A stretch of DNA of 64,000 nucleotides from an uncultured Clostridia bacterium (GTDB taxonomy: Bacteria > Bacillota > Clostridia > Christensenellales > Borkfalkiaceae). This document shows positions 45,938 through 53,756 of this stretch, in pieces. The stretch spans positions 1 to 64,000 of the forward strand of contig CANQNO010000001.1 of assembly GCA_947625245.1 (NCBI GenBank), in the 5' to 3' direction. The first letter of the stretch is position 1; each line of letters starts with the position of its first letter. The translations under genes and the position numbers were made by a program. Below the pieces are notes generated by a model, which was not told the DNA's origin, did no database searches, and worked only from the letters and a program-made list of their open reading frames with translations.

Positions 45938-45992
45938 TTGACATTTTACAGCTTACTGCTGTATAATATGTACAAATACAGCATTTTGCTGT
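45938..45992 (+). promoter_or_regulatory. TM2-gene promoter with two operators
   Basis: TTGACA (45938-45943), 18 bp, TATAAT (45962-45967). Operator 1 ACAGCTTACTGCTGT (45948-45962) fills the spacer; operator 2 ACAGCATTTTGCTGT (45978-45992) lies between -10 and RBS. Both are ACAGC-N5-GCTGT, with starts exactly 30 bp apart, i.e. on the same DNA face. Confidence 0.8.
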
Positions 45993-46002
45993 GAGGAGAA
46001 AA

Positions 46003-47034
46003 ATGGAAGTAAAGCAAAGACAAACAATAATCGCAGGGCTGAAAAAACACATCAGAAAAAAAGATTTCGGGGAACTTGAAAACTGCCTTGCGGAAGCAAC
46101 GGACGAAAGTTTTGAAAAATTGGAAAATTTACAATTTAAAAGCCGCGCGGCAGTTATCTTGCTAAGCATTTTTTTGGGCGGCATAGGAGCGGGGCGCTTA
46201 TATTTGCGAGATTACGGAATAGCGAGAAAAAGAATTCTGGCAACGTTGATTTTTGATTTAATTTTGCCTTTCGTAATAAGCTTTGTTCTCCTTCTGGTGC
46301 TTGCGGTTTTGTTTATCGCAATAAATAGTATGTCCGATGATAATTTGGCGAGATTAATATTTTTGGGCATCGTTTATCAGGCTGCTTTCAGCACAATAGC
46401 GGTGGCAATAGTAAGTCTTGTTTTGAAGGCGTGGTATTTTGAAGAAATTTATAATTGCTATTACGATTGCAGTAAAAGAAATCTTCAATGTATAAAAAGT
46501 TGTGTAAACGCTTGTTATGCAAGCGAACAACTGAAAGCTGTATCGCAAAACAGTTCAATTGATATTGATAAAATAAAAGCCGAGCAAAAAGAGCTGTGCC
46601 AAAATAAATTCACGGCTACAAAAAAATTCAAATCCCGTTTAAACGATGATGTGCAAACTTACCCGTGGGATTTACTTACCGTAAACGATAATAAGGCTTT
46701 TCAAAATTTGGATGAGTTAAAATTGAAAAGTAAAGCCGTTGTAGCTTGGTTAAGCATTTTGTTGGGAGTAGTTTGCGCAGGAAGATTTTATTTGGGCGAC
46801 CGCAAAGCTGGAATAATCAAAATAGCTGTTACATTTGCAATTTATATTTTGTCCGGCGTGGTATTTTATATCCCCGTTCCGTTTTTGGGCGCAATTTTAT
46901 GCCTTTTGGGCAATTTAACGATTTTTATTTGGTATTTAATGGAAATACCTAAGTGTACCAAACTTTGCACTCAAATAAATTCTAACCGTATAAACGGTTG
47001 CATATCGCGTTCATTAAACCGTAATACCCTGTAA
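46003..47034 (+). CDS. Membrane protein with two TM2 domains
   Basis: 343 aa from ATG 46003 (GAGGAGA 5 nt upstream; GTG 45991 lies inside operator 2). Two TM2 modules: LLSIFLGGIGAGRLYLRDYG (about 50-70) and WLSILLGVVCAGRFYLGDR (about 248-266), each followed by hydrophobic helices; a soluble region lies between. Each module is preceded by a similar segment (FEKLENLQFKSRAAV and FQNLDELKLKSKAVV), so the gene arose by internal duplication. AT-rich compared with its neighbours. Role unknown. Confidence 0.82.
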   Translation: MEVKQRQTIIAGLKKHIRKKDFGELENCLAEATDESFEKLENLQFKSRAAVILLSIFLGGIGAGRLYLRDYGIARKRILATLIFDLILPFVISFVLLLVLAVLFIAINSMSDDNLARLIFLGIVYQAAFSTIAVAIVSLVLKAWYFEEIYNCYYDCSKRNLQCIKSCVNACYASEQLKAVSQNSSIDIDKIKAEQKELCQNKFTATKKFKSRLNDDVQTYPWDLLTVNDNKAFQNLDELKLKSKAVVAWLSILLGVVCAGRFYLGDRKAGIIKIAVTFAIYILSGVVFYIPVPFLGAILCLLGNLTIFIWYLMEIPKCTKLCTQINSNRINGCISRSLNRNTL

Positions 47035-47086
47035 TTACATCCGATTATTTGTTGGGATTAGCGGAATTTTAAAAAACCTTAAATCG

Positions 47087-47120
47087 GGCGCGCGGGCAAA
47101 TTTGCCCGCGCGCCTTTACA
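47087..47120 (+). terminator. TM2 gene terminator overlapping next promoter
   Basis: GGCGCGCGGGCAAA / TTTGCCCGCGCGCC (47087-47114), followed directly by TTTACA (47115-47120), the -35 of the next promoter (17 bp before TATAAT at 47138-47143). Confidence 0.7.
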
Positions 47121-47171
47121 AACCGCGGAATATGTAGTATAATGTAAAAGTAAAGACTTCCGGAGAAAATT

Positions 47172-48269
47172 ATGGCTGAAAACAAAAATATCGACAAGAC
47201 GGTCGCAAAGGTGGCAAGTCAGGCGGAAGCCCAGCGGGAAATAGACGCCCGCCGGACAAAATCCGCCGACGGCTCCTACGAAAAAATGTCCATATACGAT
47301 TACGAACAAAAGTACGTCAGGCACGAAAACGCGCGCGGCGCAAGGTGGTTTTTAAGGATAACTTCCGCCATTATAGGCGTGTTTTTATTTGCCGTGCTAC
47401 TTTCCGTTACCTTAAAAGTATACGAAATCAACGAGTACGCGGGCTATGCGGCGGGCGGCGTCTGCCTTATCCTGTACATATGCGTGTTCATAGTCCCGCT
47501 CGTTAAAATAATGGGCGCGGGGTATTTTGTAACGCAGGTCAACGCGCAGTCCGCGCGCAAAGCACAGCGTCACAATAAAAAGCTCCGCACCGAAATAGCC
47601 AAAAAGATTATAGACCTTACGGCGCGCGTGGAGGGAGTGGGCTGGTACGATTCCCAAACGGTAGGCAGGCTTGCAATCGCCGTGCAGTCGGGCGACGACG
47701 AAAGCATAAAGGCAAACCTCACCGCCCTGTATTCGGGTTCGGTAAAAAAAGCCGCAAAGGACATAATATTCAAAAGCTCTTTAAAATCCGCAATGTATTC
47801 GGCGGTTTCACAGACAGCCAAAACGGACGCCCTGCTCGTCGTCGTGGTGAACATGCAGGTTATTAAGGATCTGGTATTTTTGTACGGGTTCCGCCCGTCG
47901 GACGCGAAGCTCGCCAAAATATTCATGGCGGTAATACGCAATTCCCTGATAGCATACGGATTGAGCAGCGCGCAGATAGGCAATACTGTGGTAAAGACCA
48001 TGGGTGAAGCGGTAAAGGGTATTCCCATTTTGGGGAGTGCGATAGCCGCAATTGTGGACAGTTCGGTGCAGGGGCTTACCAACGGCACTTTGACCACCGT
48101 CATAGGCTACCAGACCATACGCTATCTTACAAAGGAATACAAGCTTCAGAATATTCTCGACGGCGTGGAGATAGCCGAAACGCAGGAAGAGTTTGAAGAG
48201 GCTTGCGAGGAGCTTGAAAAAGAGCTTAAAAAAGAGCAACGCCGCGGCAAACGGCTTGCCACCGCATAA
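47172..48269 (+). CDS. DUF697/YcjF-like membrane protein
   Basis: 365 aa. Two TM helices near 60-82 and 90-112. The soluble C-terminal two-thirds has VLVVVNMQVIKDLVFLYGFRPSDAKLAKIF-like text and a Gly/Ala-rich helix KGIPILGSAIAAIVDSSVQGLTNG, the pattern of DUF697 proteins. The C-terminus is a charged coiled coil (EFEEACEELEKELKKEQ). RBS CCGGAG. Own promoter; stands alone before a bidirectional terminator. Function of the family is unclear (stress/envelope links). Confidence 0.75.
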   Translation: MAENKNIDKTVAKVASQAEAQREIDARRTKSADGSYEKMSIYDYEQKYVRHENARGARWFLRITSAIIGVFLFAVLLSVTLKVYEINEYAGYAAGGVCLILYICVFIVPLVKIMGAGYFVTQVNAQSARKAQRHNKKLRTEIAKKIIDLTARVEGVGWYDSQTVGRLAIAVQSGDDESIKANLTALYSGSVKKAAKDIIFKSSLKSAMYSAVSQTAKTDALLVVVVNMQVIKDLVFLYGFRPSDAKLAKIFMAVIRNSLIAYGLSSAQIGNTVVKTMGEAVKGIPILGSAIAAIVDSSVQGLTNGTLTTVIGYQTIRYLTKEYKLQNILDGVEIAETQEEFEEACEELEKELKKEQRRGKRLATA

Positions 48270-48288
48270 AAACTTTATTATATAAAAA

Positions 48289-48322
48289 ACTGCGGCGGGC
48301 GCGATTTCGCGCCCGCCGCAGT
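48289..48322. terminator. Bidirectional terminator between convergent genes
   Basis: CTGCGGCGGGCGCGA / TCGCGCCCGCCGCAG, 15-bp perfect stem; T-rich on both sides (GCCGTTTTG on +, TTTTTTATA on -). Confidence 0.88.
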
Positions 48323-48341
48323 GCCGTTTTGCATACCTGTA

Positions 48342-48836
48342 TCAAGTTTTTTTGCCGCAACACCCGTTAATAAGGCTTTCTTTTATAAATACGGGGCAGT
48401 CCAGCTCGTCGTTGTAGCCTTCCGTCTTTTTATATCCGCATGCCGTAAAAAATGGCACGGCGGCTTCGTACGGCAGGCAATAGCATTGCTTTGCGCCGTC
48501 CTCTCTTAGTTTCATTTCGGCGGTGTACAGCAAAAACCTGCCCAGCCCGAGACGGCGGCGGGAGGGGACTACGTAAATTTCGCGTATGTCGCCGAAGCCC
48601 TCTTTAAAATTCCAGTCGTTTTCTATGCCGTCCGTCTGGTAAATCACAAACCCGGCGTATTCCCCGCCGTCCTGCAAAATGTCTATTTTAATGAGCCCGG
48701 CAAGCAGGTCGGGCAAAATGTATTCGTCCGTAAGGTGCTTGCAGTCGTCGTCACAGCCGAGTTCGGCGTAATAGTCTGCAAACAGCTTTTTAAAATTCTC
48801 TTCGGACAAATCGTTCAAAGGCGAAACTTTTATCAT
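48342..48836 (-). CDS. GNAT-family N-acetyltransferase
   Basis: 164 aa. Acetyl-CoA-binding motif A EIYVVPSRRRLGLGRFLL near 88-105 and the C-terminal AVPFFTACGYKKTEGY typical of GNAT. N-terminal helices (DLSEENFKKLFADYYAELG) are of the RimI-like small acetyltransferase type. RBS GGGGGAA. Substrate unknown; single gene next to rpmA. Confidence 0.88.
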   Translation of the reverse strand: MIKVSPLNDLSEENFKKLFADYYAELGCDDDCKHLTDEYILPDLLAGLIKIDILQDGGEYAGFVIYQTDGIENDWNFKEGFGDIREIYVVPSRRRLGLGRFLLYTAEMKLREDGAKQCYCLPYEAAVPFFTACGYKKTEGYNDELDCPVFIKESLINGCCGKKT

Positions 48837-48899
48837 TTAATTCCCCCGTCTCCAAAAAAAACGAGAGCGTAACCACTCTCGTTTTCTTAATTTTTTTGA

Positions 48900-49196
48900 T
48901 TATTCCGCAATTTTTTCTTCGGCAACGGGATAAATGGAAACCTGTTTGCCGTCTTTGCCCACTCTTTCAAACCTTACAACGCCGTCGGTAAGGGCGAAAA
49001 GCGTATCGTCTTTGCCTATGCCCACATTGTTGCCGGGCTTGAATTTGCTTCCGCGCTGTCTTACTAGGATATTGCCCGCAAGCACAAACTGACCGTCCGC
49101 ACGTTTTACGCCGAGGCGCTTTGCGTTGCTGTCTCTGCCGTTGTGCGACGAGCCGGTACCTTTCTTATGGGCGAATAAACGTAATAACAATATCAT
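48900..49196 (-). CDS. rpmA: Ribosomal protein L27 with cleavable N-terminal extension
   Basis: 98 aa. It starts MILLLRLF before [15 protein letters not shown], i.e. the Bacillota-type extension that the protease Prp removes between F8 and A9. RBS AAGGAGG sits properly before this ATG, so the extension is translated. Core L27 motifs are intact ([19 protein letters not shown]). It lies 21 bp after rplU. The prp gene that usually stands between rplU and rpmA is absent here. Confidence 0.96.
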   Translation of the reverse strand: MILLLRLFAHKKGTGSSHNGRDSNAKRLGVKRADGQFVLAGNILVRQRGSKFKPGNNVGIGKDDTLFALTDGVVRFERVGKDGKQVSIYPVAEEKIAE

Positions 49197-49217
49197 TGTT
49201 TTATTCCTCCTTGAAAA

Positions 49218-49580
49218 TTACTCCGCTGCGACTTCGGCAGCTGCTTTTTTGGCTCTGGCGGGCTTTTTTGCGGGTTGCGCGCCTATAGCCGTCACTTTGA
49301 TTTGGGTGTAGGGCTGTCTGTGACCCTGCTTCTTTCTTTCGTTCTTTTTGGCTTTGTACTTAAAGACTATAATCTTCTTTTCCTTGCCATGGCAAACTAC
49401 TTCGGCAACAACTTTAACGTTGGAAACTTCCGCACCCGTGCGGATCTCCGCTTCATCCGCCGTAAGTATTACGGGGAATTCCACGGTTGCGCCCACCGCG
49501 GCGTCGAGTTTTTCAACCTTAACAACGTCGCCGACGCTCGCCCTGTACTGTTTGCTGCCGTTCTCAAAGATAGCGTACAT
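49218..49580 (-). CDS. rplU: Ribosomal protein L21
   Basis: 120 aa from ATG 49580 (AGGAGG 10 nt upstream). MYAIFENGSKQYRASVGDVVKVEKL and KKNERKKQGHRQPYTQIKVTAI are standard L21. The C-terminus has a 20-residue Ala/Lys-rich tail (KKPARAKKAAAEVAAE), longer than usual. Operon with rpmA. Confidence 0.96.
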   Translation of the reverse strand: MYAIFENGSKQYRASVGDVVKVEKLDAAVGATVEFPVILTADEAEIRTGAEVSNVKVVAEVVCHGKEKKIIVFKYKAKKNERKKQGHRQPYTQIKVTAIGAQPAKKPARAKKAAAEVAAE

Positions 49581-49714
49581 ATTTATTTTACCTCCTCTCA
49601 CCAGTCTCGCCGGATTCAATAATCCAAAGGATTCAGGCGGCGCAAAGCGCACTTAAAAAAGCCCGTTCCGAGCGGCTCGGATATAAATTTAACACAATAT
49701 AAAATCCGTGTCAA
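49581..49714 (-). promoter_or_regulatory. rplU promoter and candidate L21-type leader
   Basis: Minus strand: TTGACA (49714-49709), 17 bp, TAAATT (49691-49686). The transcribed leader contains CCGAG-CCG-CTCGG followed by a T run (GGGCTTTTTT, possible attenuator) and then AATCC-TTT-GGATT. Ribosomal protein leaders upstream of rplU are known in Bacillota. I could not match the consensus in detail. Confidence 0.45.
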
Positions 49715-49810
49715 GCGATTTTCGGCTGTTGAGCGCATAGTTTTACATTTAATATCCATAATAAAATCGAGCGGAACGGCAAGCCCGCGCTCCGCAGAGA
49801 AGGAGAAAGT

Positions 49811-50305
49811 ATGGAAGAAAACATGGATGAAAATATGAGGAGCGGCGGCGAAAGCCCCAAATTCGTAAAGGACTACAAAAAGGACAGCGAAATTTTAGCG
49901 GAAATTTACCGCAACGCGCAGCTTGCCTTGACTTCCATTTCGGATATTCTTCCCGAAATAGAGGACGAGACCATTAAGGCGGAGATTATGCGCGAGTACG
50001 AGGAGTACGAAAGGATATGCGGCGAAGCGGCTACGCTCGCCCAAAGGTACGACCTCGACCTCAAAAATCCCGGCGCAATGAAAAAGGCGATTATGTGGAT
50101 GGGTATTAAGATGAACGCTTCGAGCGACAATTCGGCAAGCCACATAGCCGAAATGATGATAAAGGGCACGGTTACGGGCATAACCTGCCTTAAAACTTCT
50201 CTTTCCGAAAGCGAAAGCGTAATGGACCCCGAAGTTAAAAAACTTCTTTGCGACCTCATTTCCCTTGAAGAGAGCTTCGAGACAAGGCTTAAAGCCTATC
50301 TTTAA
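49811..50305 (+). CDS. Small all-helical protein, paralogue of the 17431 gene
   Basis: 164 aa, RBS AAGGAG. Helical; ILAEIYRNAQLALTSISDILPEI and MKKAIMWMGIKMNASSDNSASHIAEMMIKG align by eye with the 144-aa product at 17431-17865 over the whole length. The fold looks like a ferritin-like helical bundle (DUF2383 type), without an evident metal site. Cytoplasmic; function unknown. Two members in one window suggest a lineage-expanded family. Confidence 0.75.
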   Translation: MEENMDENMRSGGESPKFVKDYKKDSEILAEIYRNAQLALTSISDILPEIEDETIKAEIMREYEEYERICGEAATLAQRYDLDLKNPGAMKKAIMWMGIKMNASSDNSASHIAEMMIKGTVTGITCLKTSLSESESVMDPEVKKLLCDLISLEESFETRLKAYL

Positions 50306-50326
50306 AAAATAACGTCAGTAAAACCT

Positions 50327-50374
50327 GAACGTGCGGGGCGCGGCATTTTGCCGCGCCCCGCACGTTCTTTTTAA
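50327..50374 (+). terminator. Strong terminator, bidirectional
   Basis: GAACGTGCGGGGCGCGGCA / TGCCGCGCCCCGCACGTTC, 19-bp stem, then TTTTT. Confidence 0.9.
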
Positions 50375-50380
50375 ATTTAA

Positions 50381-51307
50381 TTATTCTACGGGATAAACGT
50401 TATCCACCTTGCCGTCTTTCAGATCCACAGCAAAGTACTTTATTTCATATAAATTTGCTCTTTTCGGGTATACAAGCCCCGCGGCTTTTACGTCGGGGCG
50501 GGCAAGATAAAACTTTTCGGGCGGCACGGTCACCCCCGTAAACCCGCCTAAATATTCCCGCAGATTTCCCGCTCCCGGCAGCAGCGCGGGCGAGAGATAT
50601 TTTTCGAAGTCGCCGTAGGTTAGCACGCTTTCGAAAAATGCAAAGCACAAAATATTTTCGTCGGGCGGCACGGTTTCCGTCGTCTTGCCCGAAATCAGGG
50701 TAAGCTTTTCGCCGTCATAGTCATATTCGCAGTCGGCGCGGGCGGCGGTGCACGTGGCAAACTCCGCCGAAACTTTAAGCTTCTCCCCGAATTCAGCGCT
50801 TACAACTTCGTTGGAAAATATAATTTCGCCTTTCGCCGATAAAACTATCATGGCTTTTCCGCTTTTTATGCACAGTACGGGCAGCCCCGCCAAAGTTTTT
50901 TCTTCGGCTTCGGGCGATTTAAAGCCGAACCCGAGCGGCGTCAGCGACAGCGTTTCACCCTCTGTTGTAAGATAAGTTTCCCCGCGTGAAAAAACGGTTA
51001 CGAGGTTTCCCGCAAACCGCCTTTGCAGCATAACGTTTATCCGCGCGTCGCGGCTTTCAAAACGGTTTACGTATATATACGCGTCGCCCCCGCAAAGGTA
51101 CACGTCAAGGTAATCGGGCGGCTCAATAAGCAGCTTTTCGTTTAAAAAGAAATTCACGGGCTGTAAATTTTCCCCGGGCACTATTTCGGCAAGGATATTT
51201 TCGCGCGGGTCGGCTTCTATGCGCCGTTCAAACATATCCGTTATCCCCGCGTACTGCCCGTTTAATTTTAAAACGGCGGGGGTACGGGTCAAAAAGTAAA
51301 ACAGCAT
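50381..51307 (-). CDS. Unrecognised 308-aa protein
   Basis: No signal peptide or TM segment; beta-rich composition with many short FxLxxG-type strands (VYLCGGDAYIYVNRF, LVTVFSRGETYLTTEG). It resembles proteins that fold as a beta-sandwich or propeller, but no motif is firm. GC and codon use match the host. Convergent with the 49811 gene through the shared terminator and divergent from the 51381 gene. Confidence 0.6.
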   Translation of the reverse strand: MLFYFLTRTPAVLKLNGQYAGITDMFERRIEADPRENILAEIVPGENLQPVNFFLNEKLLIEPPDYLDVYLCGGDAYIYVNRFESRDARINVMLQRRFAGNLVTVFSRGETYLTTEGETLSLTPLGFGFKSPEAEEKTLAGLPVLCIKSGKAMIVLSAKGEIIFSNEVVSAEFGEKLKVSAEFATCTAARADCEYDYDGEKLTLISGKTTETVPPDENILCFAFFESVLTYGDFEKYLSPALLPGAGNLREYLGGFTGVTVPPEKFYLARPDVKAAGLVYPKRANLYEIKYFAVDLKDGKVDNVYPVE

Positions 51308-51380
51308 TTTACACCTTTTTTATTATTTAATGAATACTCTTTCCCGAATATGTCAATATATGCCCTGTAAGGAGGCAATT

Positions 51381-51977
51381 ATGAATAAAATAAACGGCTA
51401 TACCGAAGAAGAAGCAAAAGAGCTTGTGCAGTACGTATCGGACGGCAAAAGACGCGGTCAAACGCTTTCGGGTCTGTTCGCGGGCTATGCCGCAAAGACG
51501 GGGCGCGCAAAGGGCAGTGTAAGGAATTATTATTACGCGTTGCTCCGCAGTACGGGCGACAGCCGCGTAAAGCAGATCCTCCGCGGGAAGAACCTGCGCG
51601 CCGAAAAGATAATTCCCTTTACGGAAGCGGAAACCGACAAGATCCTGCGTGAAATCATAGCGCAAAAGCAAAAGGGCATCTCCGTGCGCCGCGCCGTGCT
51701 CAACCTTGCCGGCGGTGACGACAAGCTTATGCTCCGCTACCAGAACAAGTACCGCAACGTGCTTTCCAAACAGCCCGAAAGGATAGAAAAATTAATGCGC
51801 GAGTGCGGCATTTCGGTTAAGGACGAGGCGCGCGAAAGGTTGGAAGCCGAAATAAACGGGCTTTACGACCGGCTTGCCGAATCGCTTAAAAGCGAAAACA
51901 AAAAGCTTGCCGAAACCATTAAGCGTTTAGCCGATGAAAATGCTTTGTTGAAGTTGCAGATAAAAAATCTTCAATAA
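51381..51977 (+). CDS. Putative HTH/coiled-coil regulator
   Basis: 198 aa from ATG 51381 (TAAGGAGG upstream). The N-terminal 60 residues (EEEAKELVQYVSDGKRRGQTLSGLF, GRAKGSVRNYYYALL) look like a SANT/Myb-like HTH, and the C-terminal 50 residues are a coiled coil (LAESLKSENKKLAETIKRLADENALLKLQ). The arrangement recalls RsfA/YlbO-type regulators of sporulating Bacillota. Followed by a repeat element, no clear terminator. Confidence 0.6.
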   Translation: MNKINGYTEEEAKELVQYVSDGKRRGQTLSGLFAGYAAKTGRAKGSVRNYYYALLRSTGDSRVKQILRGKNLRAEKIIPFTEAETDKILREIIAQKQKGISVRRAVLNLAGGDDKLMLRYQNKYRNVLSKQPERIEKLMRECGISVKDEARERLEAEINGLYDRLAESLKSENKKLAETIKRLADENALLKLQIKNLQ

Positions 51978-51999
51978 CCTTAGCTACCGCTACTCCCGT

Positions 52000-52140
52000 A
52001 AACCGCGTATAAGCTTCGCAATACTTCGTCGCCTTTGCGTTTTTGCTCGGTAAGGCTAACGCCTTCGGTACGACACGTACTTCTTTGTACGCTCCCTTCG
52101 CAAAATCCGCAGGCTCCTTTGCTCGCTTCTCCGCGGTTTC
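52000..52140. repeat. Dispersed repeat family B, copy 1
   Basis: AAACCGCG (52000-52007) and CGCGGTTT (52132-52139) form inverted ends. Inside are GCGTATAAGCTTCG and GTACTTC...GTAC. A related copy lies at 56493-56613 and a partial end at 56812-56840. No ORF of interest. Confidence 0.75.
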
Positions 52141-52247
52141 TCTTCTTAATGGCTTTCTAATGTGCGGTGCTTTACAATAATTGTCAGTAATACGTTTTGC
52201 GATTGCGCCCAAACTAATTTAAAGGGGATACCCTTTAAAGGAGTGTT

Positions 52248-52448
52248 ATGGAAAAGTTCATAATAGGCGTAGCCGTAGGCATGGCTGCGGGAGCGCTGGT
52301 TGTGGCAAACAACTGCAAGCTCCGCAATCTGGTTAAAAAGAACCAGGAAGACCTGATGGAAAAAGCGGAAAATTATATAGACTCAAAACTCGAACAATTC
52401 GAAAAGAATTCGCAGGGTAAAAAATCCGCTTCTAAGACGTCGGAATAA
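52248..52448 (+). CDS. YtxH-like small membrane-anchored protein
   Basis: 66 aa: N-terminal Gly/Ala-rich TM segment (FIIGVAVGMAAGALVVAN) and a charged helical tail (NYIDSKLEQFEKNSQ). RBS AAAGGAG. General YtxH type; function unknown. Confidence 0.7.
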   Translation: MEKFIIGVAVGMAAGALVVANNCKLRNLVKKNQEDLMEKAENYIDSKLEQFEKNSQGKKSASKTSE

Positions 52449-52450
52449 TA

Positions 52451-52485
52451 AAAGCGCTCCCCCCGCGCCGCGGGGGGAGCGCTTT
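52451..52485 (+). terminator. Terminator before ruvX
   Basis: AAAGCGCTCCCCCCGCG / CGCGGGGGGAGCGCTTT, 17-bp stem. T run is short (TTT). Confidence 0.75.
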
Positions 52486-52492
52486 AAATAAG

Positions 52493-52527
52493 TTGAAATA
52501 TCGCAAAACTTGTGCTATAATACGCCT
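52493..52527 (+). promoter_or_regulatory. Leaderless promoter of ruvX
   Basis: TTGAAA (52493-52498), 17 bp, TATAAT (52516-52521), then 6 nt and ATG 52528. The expected transcription start coincides with the ATG, and no Shine-Dalgarno sequence is present. Confidence 0.75.
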
Positions 52528-52953
52528 ATGGAAAGATATGTTGCTTTCGATATCGGCGACAAGCGGATAGGCGTTGCGGTATCCGACCCGTTCAACGGCT
52601 ATGCCCTGCCCTCTCTTACCTATACTCGGAAAAACTTAGAAGAGGACGTAAACGCCTTGATATCGATCGCCCGCGAAAAGGGCGCTACGGTAATAGTATG
52701 CGGGTTGCCCGTCAATGCGGACGGCTCCGAAGCCGTGCAAACTTTAAAGACAAAAAAATTTGTCGAAGCGCTTGCTTCCCGCACCCCGATTCCCGTCGTG
52801 TGCGAGGACGAGCGGTACACCACCGTTATGGCGCACGAAACGCTCATTTCGGAGGGGATGCGGCGCGAAAGGCGCAAAAATTTTGTGGACGCGCTCGCCG
52901 CCGCCAATATTTTGGACGGATATCTTTCCAAAATCAATAAAAAAAGGGGATAA
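52528..52953 (+). CDS. ruvX: Putative pre-16S rRNA nuclease/Holliday junction resolvase RuvX (YqgF)
   Basis: 141 aa, RNase H-like. AFDIGDKRIGVAVSDP supplies the first catalytic Asp, CGLPVNADGSEA the second motif, and CEDERYTT with a late Asp (KNFVDALAAANILDGYL) the rest. Start chosen at ATG 52528, because the earlier TTG overlaps the promoter -10. Followed after 5 bp by DUF1292, the same order as yrrK-yrzB in Bacillus. Confidence 0.93.
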   Translation: MERYVAFDIGDKRIGVAVSDPFNGYALPSLTYTRKNLEEDVNALISIAREKGATVIVCGLPVNADGSEAVQTLKTKKFVEALASRTPIPVVCEDERYTTVMAHETLISEGMRRERRKNFVDALAAANILDGYLSKINKKRG

Positions 52954-52958
52954 ATGAA

Positions 52959-53240
52959 ATGGAAAACGAGGAACTCGAAGACGGCATAATAGAGCTTGTG
53001 GACGACGACAACAATATCGTAAAGTTCAAACTTTTCGACGTTACCGAATACAAAAAGGAAAAATACGCGCTATTGCTGCCCGCAGAGGAAAACGACGAGG
53101 TGGAAGAGGACGAAGTGCTGATTTTCCGTTTCAACGAAAAGGAACAGCGCCTCGAAACCATCGACGACGAAAAGCTGTTGCAGGAAATATTTGATTTTTA
53201 CCGCAGCGAAGAGGAAGAGGACGCGGAAAACGGCGGCTGA
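52959..53240 (+). CDS. DUF1292 (YrzB-like) protein
   Basis: 93 aa, very acidic. IIELVDDDNNIVKFKLFDVTEYKKEKYALLLP is the DUF1292 signature. Two poly-acidic stretches (ENDEVEEDEV, EEEEDAENGG). Co-transcribed with ruvX. Function unknown, conserved in Bacillota. Confidence 0.92.
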   Translation: MENEELEDGIIELVDDDNNIVKFKLFDVTEYKKEKYALLLPAEENDEVEEDEVLIFRFNEKEQRLETIDDEKLLQEIFDFYRSEEEEDAENGG

Positions 53241-53242
53241 TG

Positions 53243-53277
53243 TTGACAAACGGGCGGTTTAGCGTTATAATAGCCTT
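53243..53277 (+). promoter_or_regulatory. Leaderless promoter of the DtxR-like gene
   Basis: TTGACA (53243-53248), 17 bp, TATAAT (53266-53271), 6 nt, ATG 53278; no Shine-Dalgarno. Confidence 0.78.
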
Positions 53278-53646
53278 ATGAAACGCAATCAATCCACCGA
53301 AGATTATCTCGAATGTATATTATTGCTCTCGCGCGAGAGCCCGTACGTGCATCGGGTAGATGTTGCGCGGAGAGTTGGCGTCAGCCAGCCCGCCGTGCAG
53401 AAAGCCGTTAAAATTCTCACGGGGCAGGGCTTTGTGGAGTGCGACGGTATGCACATATATCTTACCGCCAAAGGCGCGGTCTATGCCGAAAAAATTTACG
53501 ACAGGCACTGCACCATAAGGCGCTTTTTGCGCGTTTTGGGCGTAAACGATACCGACGCCGACGCCGACGCCTGCGAAATGGAGCACGTCCTTTCGGAAGC
53601 GTCCTTTACGGCAATGAAAAACTTTCTCGAAAAAGACGGGCGTTGA
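53278..53646 (+). CDS. DtxR/MntR-family metalloregulator
   Basis: 122 aa. Winged HTH of the DtxR type (STEDYLECILLLSRE, VDVARRVGVSQPAVQKAVKIL) followed by the dimerisation domain (HCTIRRFLRVLGV, CEMEHVLSE) with the usual metal-ligand Cys/Glu/His positions. A short Asp-Ala repeat (DTDADADAC) replaces the usual loop. No C-terminal SH3 domain, so MntR-like. Probably regulates iron or manganese uptake; no target adjacent. Confidence 0.88.
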   Translation: MKRNQSTEDYLECILLLSRESPYVHRVDVARRVGVSQPAVQKAVKILTGQGFVECDGMHIYLTAKGAVYAEKIYDRHCTIRRFLRVLGVNDTDADADACEMEHVLSEASFTAMKNFLEKDGR

Positions 53647-53654
53647 CCCGTCGT

Positions 53655-53721
53655 GCGGCGCGGTGCGCCGCTTTTTCCTTTACGCCAAAACTGTTGACAA
53701 TCGCGTTTTTTTGGTTATAAT
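53655..53721 (+). terminator. Terminator of the DtxR-like gene and promoter of the next gene
   Basis: GCGGCGC-GGT-GCGCCGC then TTTTT (53655-53676). Next promoter TTGACA (53694-53699), 16 bp, TATAAT (53716-53721). Confidence 0.8.
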
Positions 53722-53756
53722 TTAAAGAGCTAAGTTTTCCTTATCAGAGGTTTAAA

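Noticed and set aside
46003..47034. Toxin-antitoxin pair of the 68-aa XRE protein and the TM2 protein
   Set aside because: The layout is divergent rather than operonic, and TM2-domain proteins are not established toxins; kept only as a regulator-target pair.
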